Origin: JAJFUV01 sp964561215
GTDB lineage: Bacteria; Acidobacteriota; Terriglobia; Bryobacterales; Bryobacteraceae
Assembly (NCBI GenBank): GCA_964561215.1
Contig: CAZLOS010000003.1
Coordinates: forward strand, 1 to 64,000
Direction: 5' to 3'
DNA length: 64,000 nucleotides
Shown: in pieces, positions 60,084 to 64,000 of the stretch
Numbering within the stretch: the first letter of the stretch is position 1
Layout: each line of letters starts with the position of its first letter
Program-made: the position numbers and the translations under genes
The notes under the pieces: model-generated
Told to the model about the DNA's origin: nothing
What the model saw: the letters and a program-made list of their open reading frames with translations, nothing else
The model's database searches: none

Positions 60084-61808
60084 ATGCGCAAGATCTCCTT
60101 CATTCTGCTTTGCTCTGCCGCTGCCTCAATTCTCACGGGCGGCGACCTCACCGCGCGGTACCGGCTGACGCTCAACCGCGTGCTTGCCGGCGCACATCCG
60201 CCCTACTCGGCGGAGATGGTGTTGCGGGATGCGATCCCCGAGTCCGGGCGCCGGTTCACTGAATACAGCGGCGACGTGTCCGGCCGTTACGTGGGCGCAC
60301 TCGCCCTGGCTTCCATCGAAAGCGGTCGGCAATTCCCCGCCCTGGATGGCATCGTCGCCCGCCTGCTCGGGCTGCAGAGACCGGACGGCCATTACGGCAT
60401 CGCGTTCGGCGAACGCATCACGAAATCCGAGATGGCCATGCTGTGGGGCAACGGTCGTATGCTGATCGGGCTGCTCGAATACTACCGGGCGAAGCCGCGC
60501 CCTGAGACGCTGGCCGCCGCCCGCCGCTTGGGCGACTTTCTAGTGAAGATCGCACCGGTGATGAACGACGACGATTTGCGCCGGCGCATCGACGCAGAAG
60601 AGTTCGCCTCGGGCTACATCTGCTGGACCCATAACATGGAGGGGCTGGCCGAGCTGTACCGGGTTACGAGAGATGCGCGTTATCTGCAGCTGGCCGAAGA
60701 AATCGCCAGCCGGACGAAGCGCTATCCGAAGCAGCATAGCCACGGCTTCCTCTCGTCGGTGCGCGGCATCGTTGATATCTACAAAGTGACTGGCGAGAAG
60801 AAGTACCTGGAACAGGCCGAGCTCGAGTGGCACGGTGTGATCGAGAGCGGGAACCTGCTGGTGCAGGGCGCGGTCGGAGAAGCGTTCGCTCCCAACCTCG
60901 TGCGCACCGAAGGTTGCTCGGAGGCCGACTGGCTGCGGCTCACCGTGGCGCTATGGCGCCTGACCGGGAAGCCTGAGTATCTGGCGCAGGCCGAGCGGAC
61001 ACTGTTCAACGAGTTCGCCATGAATCAATTCAACACAGGCGACTTCGGTCACCGGCCCGTTTCAGACACCGGCACTCCCCTCGGCCAGGGTTCGGACGGC
61101 GGCGGCACGGCGCGCGCCTGGTGGTGCTGCACGCTGCACGGCCTGCGCGCCTTTCCTGACATCCTCGCCGCCGTGTTTCGCGCCGAAGGCGGGGCTCTCT
61201 ATTACGATCTTCCGGTCGACGGCCGAGGCAAGACGCAAGGACTGGCCATGGCCGCGGACTCGACTCTCGAGCGCGACGCGACGATCCACCTGGAAGTGAC
61301 CGCCGCCGATGGGCGGGCGCACGAGTTGGCGATCCGCAAGCCTGCCTGGGCAAACAAGATCCAGGTATCTTTTAACGGCGTACCCGCCGCATCGCCCCTG
61401 CGCGAAGGCTATGCCCGCCTGAGCCGCATTTGGAAGACCGGCGATGCGCTGCTCGTCAGATACACTCTCCGCACATACGCGGAGCGCAACACGAAGACCC
61501 GTCGCGTGGCACTATTCCATGGTCCCTGGCTGCTGGGTGTGGACGATCAAGTGAACCCATATTTCTACGATGAGCCGCGCACCGAAAACCGTTTGCGCAT
61601 CGCCATCGCAGACGACGGCGCGGTGAACCTGGATCGGGTCCGGCCCACCCAGACTGCGCCATTCATGGTGCCTGAGGCGCGTTTCCGCGTGTGCTATCTC
61701 CCGGGAGGCTATCCCATGCTGCCTTCGACAGTAATCCTGCGTCCAGTAGCCGAGCAGACCTCGACGCGCAGTCTCCCCTGGGAGTTTCAGTTCCTGACCG
61801 AAGAGTGA
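60084..61808 (+). CDS. GH127-like glycoside hydrolase, secreted
   Basis: A 574-residue (alpha/alpha)6-barrel enzyme of the GH127 / beta-L-arabinofuranosidase type (formerly DUF1680). The signal peptide starts at ATG 60084 (MRKISFILLCSAAAS); an ATG at 60045 is in frame but unlikely. The zinc-thiolate active site is recognisable: RTEGCSEADW (Glu and Cys) and WWCCTLHG (two Cys, one the nucleophile in the family). A beta-sandwich follows from ~380 on. Specificity beyond a furanose or similar sugar cannot be told. It converges with the GH36-like gene, 7 bp apart. Confidence 0.78.
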   Translation: MRKISFILLCSAAASILTGGDLTARYRLTLNRVLAGAHPPYSAEMVLRDAIPESGRRFTEYSGDVSGRYVGALALASIESGRQFPALDGIVARLLGLQRPDGHYGIAFGERITKSEMAMLWGNGRMLIGLLEYYRAKPRPETLAAARRLGDFLVKIAPVMNDDDLRRRIDAEEFASGYICWTHNMEGLAELYRVTRDARYLQLAEEIASRTKRYPKQHSHGFLSSVRGIVDIYKVTGEKKYLEQAELEWHGVIESGNLLVQGAVGEAFAPNLVRTEGCSEADWLRLTVALWRLTGKPEYLAQAERTLFNEFAMNQFNTGDFGHRPVSDTGTPLGQGSDGGGTARAWWCCTLHGLRAFPDILAAVFRAEGGALYYDLPVDGRGKTQGLAMAADSTLERDATIHLEVTAADGRAHELAIRKPAWANKIQVSFNGVPAASPLREGYARLSRIWKTGDALLVRYTLRTYAERNTKTRRVALFHGPWLLGVDDQVNPYFYDEPRTENRLRIAIADDGAVNLDRVRPTQTAPFMVPEARFRVCYLPGGYPMLPSTVILRPVAEQTSTRSLPWEFQFLTEE

Positions 61809-61815
61809 GAGTCTC

Positions 61816-63927
61816 TCAGCTCACCTCGATCAGCGTATGGCCGTAAGCGGGAACGGTGACGACTTTCGAGCAGCGCCGCGCCGGCAGACCGAACTGGGCG
61901 CAATCGAAGGCGACGGTGCGCGTCACCGGATCCTTGTCCAGGTTGAAACAGTTCACCACCAGGCGGGGCTCGGTGGGATGTTTGTGGACGTGCGTCAGTT
62001 CGTCAATCCCGTAGAACGTGCCGCGCGCGAAGAACGGTTTCAGGCGCCGGTACTCGCGCATTGCAGCTTTCTGAGCGCCGCAGACGGCGGGGGCCGCGTG
62101 CGTGCCCCCGAGGCCCAGATGGCGGCAGCAGGAGATGTTCCACCACAGCATGAGCGCGTTCGCGTTGTCCTTGCGCAGATCGATGTGAATGTAGAGCGGC
62201 ATCGAGTACGCCAGGTTGTAGTAATAGAGAGCGATGGCGTGGCCACCCACCAGGTCGTTCATCGGGTCCCACATCAGCTCGTATGCCCACACGTCGTCCC
62301 AACCCCGCGCCTGGGGATCGCCGGGTTGAGGCAGGGAGCCGCCCTGCCCGTAATAGGTGGGCACGTAACGGTAGATCGTGCCGCCCACGATCTGGTCGTG
62401 CATCTCTATCAGAAGGCGCGGGTGCTTTTCGTGCACCATGCGCGCCAGGCGGTTGAAGCTTGCAACGTGCTCCTCGCGGCGCGCCGGCACCGGGTGGCCG
62501 TGGTTCGCGTCCCAACATTCGCCGCTGTAAATAGTGCCGTCGAACATGAAGTAAGTCGCGCCGCCGCGCGCGAGCGCATCCAGGCGGTGGAAGGTCTCCT
62601 CCCGGTATTGACGCGAGGCTCCGCATAGCCAGTTCACCGCACGGGCACCGTCGCGCTCCATGCGGTCCGCTTCGCGCGGATACGTGGTCGGATTCGACCA
62701 GCCCGACAGCGGTGTGTGCAGCGAGAGCTTCAGTCCGAATTCGTTCTTGAGCATCCCGACGAAGTCTTCGATCTTGCCGAGCCGTTGCTCGTCCCAGATC
62801 TTCGAAGCGAAATTGGTGTCCCAACCCGGATCGAGATACAACGCCTCGCACGAATAGTCGCGCGCCTTGGCGGCTTCCTCGCGCATGGAGGTGAGCGTGT
62901 AAAGCGCGCGGCGATTCTCCGGCCGGTCGTGCGCGGGTTCGCCGAGCGCCCAGAGTTTATTGTCGTAGAGCTCGTTCCAGTGGGCCGGAGGATCGAAGTC
63001 CTTCGGGCAATCGTGGCCGCGCTCGTCCATCTCCGCACGGAAGGCGTAGTAACCCTCGTTGAGGCCACCTTCGAATGCGGTCAGACGCGTCACGCCGAAC
63101 TGGTGGGAAGCGCCCGGCGCAAGCAGCGCGCCGTGCTCGGGGTCGCCCTCGTATATACCGAAGCCTCCCCAACGCAGCGCCGCGCCTCCGGCCGCCGGCA
63201 CACGATCCAGGATGGACCACTCCATGCCGTCCTGGCTGTACTTGCTGATGAGAAAGCCGGAGCGGGCGCCGGTAAGGACCCAGCCTTCCGAAGCGTAGTC
63301 GGAGAACTCGGTCGGGACCAAGCCGGCTGCGTGCAATCCGGAGGTATACACGTTTCCCGAACGCGCTCGGGGAAACCTGCTTCGCAGTTCGGACACCCGC
63401 AATTCGGTGAGCACCTGCGACAGCGTGTAGTCGGAGTATTGGGTCCGGCCGCCACGGGGTTCGCGGCGATAGGGCACTGCAATCACCTTGCAGCGGCGCA
63501 ACGGCCCGGTCACCGCCCCTCCTTGCATGCGCAATGGCAGCGTGAAACCACACCGGCCGCTCGGAAGGTAGAGCGGCGCGGAGCCTGTGTTGGTCAGGGT
63601 GATGCGTTCTTCGATCCAAGGCTTGCCGGCGGGCAGCCTATACTCCTGCACGACGCGGATGCCAGTGGTTGTTGCGCCCTCCAGCGTCACAGCACCGGCT
63701 GTCGCGCGCGGCGCGGTGAAACGGGGCAAACCGAACGAGTAACTGTATTCGCCGTCGGCCAGCACGAACCCCGTGGGCGTATGGCGCAGTTGGGCGCGCA
63801 AGCCTGGCCCGGTTTCGAGCAAGAGAGAGAACGAGGCGTTCGAAAGAACCTCGGGACGAAGCGTTGCGGCGGCGACCGGCGTGGAGGCAAGAGCAGCAAG
63901 GAAGGTCTTGCGGGTCATGCGAACCAT
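61816..63927 (-). CDS. GH36-like (clan GH-D) secreted alpha-galactosidase-type protein
   Basis: A 703-residue secreted protein with a signal (MVRMTRKTFLAALASTPVAAA). The first ~300 residues are a beta-supersandwich domain typical of GH36, and residues ~320-600 a TIM barrel with YLDPGWD, KLSLHTPLSGW and FMFDGTIYSG, where the Asp of FMFDG fits the family's nucleophile. The C-terminal ~80 residues are a small beta domain. Alpha-galactosidase is the likely class; the sequence is divergent, so other alpha-glycosides are possible. Start at 63927 or 63918; GGGA precedes the former. Confidence 0.65.
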   Translation of the reverse strand: MVRMTRKTFLAALASTPVAAATLRPEVLSNASFSLLLETGPGLRAQLRHTPTGFVLADGEYSYSFGLPRFTAPRATAGAVTLEGATTTGIRVVQEYRLPAGKPWIEERITLTNTGSAPLYLPSGRCGFTLPLRMQGGAVTGPLRRCKVIAVPYRREPRGGRTQYSDYTLSQVLTELRVSELRSRFPRARSGNVYTSGLHAAGLVPTEFSDYASEGWVLTGARSGFLISKYSQDGMEWSILDRVPAAGGAALRWGGFGIYEGDPEHGALLAPGASHQFGVTRLTAFEGGLNEGYYAFRAEMDERGHDCPKDFDPPAHWNELYDNKLWALGEPAHDRPENRRALYTLTSMREEAAKARDYSCEALYLDPGWDTNFASKIWDEQRLGKIEDFVGMLKNEFGLKLSLHTPLSGWSNPTTYPREADRMERDGARAVNWLCGASRQYREETFHRLDALARGGATYFMFDGTIYSGECWDANHGHPVPARREEHVASFNRLARMVHEKHPRLLIEMHDQIVGGTIYRYVPTYYGQGGSLPQPGDPQARGWDDVWAYELMWDPMNDLVGGHAIALYYYNLAYSMPLYIHIDLRKDNANALMLWWNISCCRHLGLGGTHAAPAVCGAQKAAMREYRRLKPFFARGTFYGIDELTHVHKHPTEPRLVVNCFNLDKDPVTRTVAFDCAQFGLPARRCSKVVTVPAYGHTLIEVS

Positions 63928-63959
63928 GATATAAATTCCCGTCCGTCGTGGAAACAGGG

Positions 63960-64000
63960 TTACTTGGCGGTTGGCTTGCGCGCGACGACCTTGTGGGTCA
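63960..64000 (-). CDS. Possible C-terminus of a gene running off the window
   Basis: On the minus strand the frame ending at TAA (63960-63962) reads HKVVARKPTAK at its end, a basic tail typical of small cytoplasmic or DNA-binding proteins. Only 12 codons are visible, so the call rests on composition. It would be upstream of the GH36-like gene by 32 bp. Confidence 0.3.
   Translation of the reverse strand, partial: THKVVARKPTAK

Noticed and set aside
1..64000. CRISPR arrays, tRNA or rRNA genes, insertion sequences, prophage
   Set aside because: Reading through intergenic intervals showed no regularly spaced direct repeats, no cloverleaf-like segments that I could fold convincingly, and no transposase or integrase protein motifs. 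A tRNA or covariance-model scan would settle the RNA question.

Overview
The window looks like chromosome from a high-GC, soil-type Acidobacterium of the Solibacter/Bryobacter group. This is inferred from gene content only. The markers are several Oar-like TonB-dependent receptors with an N-terminal carboxypeptidase-regulatory-like domain, ceramidase-domain proteins, giant proteins ending in the VWFA-related domain described from Acidobacteria, and many secreted glycoside hydrolases. I saw no rRNA, tRNA, CRISPR array, transposase or prophage gene.

Layout. 1-7.5 kb: a receptor plus ceramidase-like module present twice in tandem, the first receptor cut by the window edge, with an aspartate/glutamate racemase gene between the copies. 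7.6-11.3 kb: a GH20 hexosaminidase, then two amidohydrolases on the minus strand, one of which has lost every metal ligand. 11.5-16 kb: a plus-strand run of Kef-type antiporter, beta-propeller, LysW-like zinc ribbon, two small secreted proteins and two thioredoxin-fold proteins. 16-22 kb: minus-strand dnaB, then rpiB-deoC-phosphatase-lysA tightly packed; RpiB and DeoC carry N-terminal extensions like those of bacterial microcompartment cargo. 22-29 kb: a membrane protein, cstA with a YbdD-like gene that runs in frame into an M24 peptidase, a PspC protein and L-lactate permease.

29-48 kb: a catabolic region. GH89 and GH20 hydrolases face a LysR regulator. A RraA-family protein and a receptor diverge from an MFS transporter that is followed by a glucarate-dehydratase-like enolase, an SDR, an unknown protein and a creatininase-family hydrolase. 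An acyl-CoA ligase, a sugar isomerase/epimerase and a Gfo/Idh/MocA oxidoreductase follow. This reads as capture and breakdown of amino-sugar-containing glycans and sugar acids. The GH20 promoter and the receptor/MFS promoter share a TCAC-N5-GTGA palindrome.

48-64 kb: another receptor, then a tandem array of three giant TPR/VWFA genes, the middle one reduced to a pseudogene and followed after the third copy by a tiny fourth tail remnant, then GH127-like and GH36-like secreted hydrolases in convergent orientation.

Best candidates for something unusual are the VWFA array, the YbdD-M24 fusion next to cstA, the microcompartment-like DeoC/RpiB pair without shell genes in view, and the metal-free amidohydrolase paired with an intact one.
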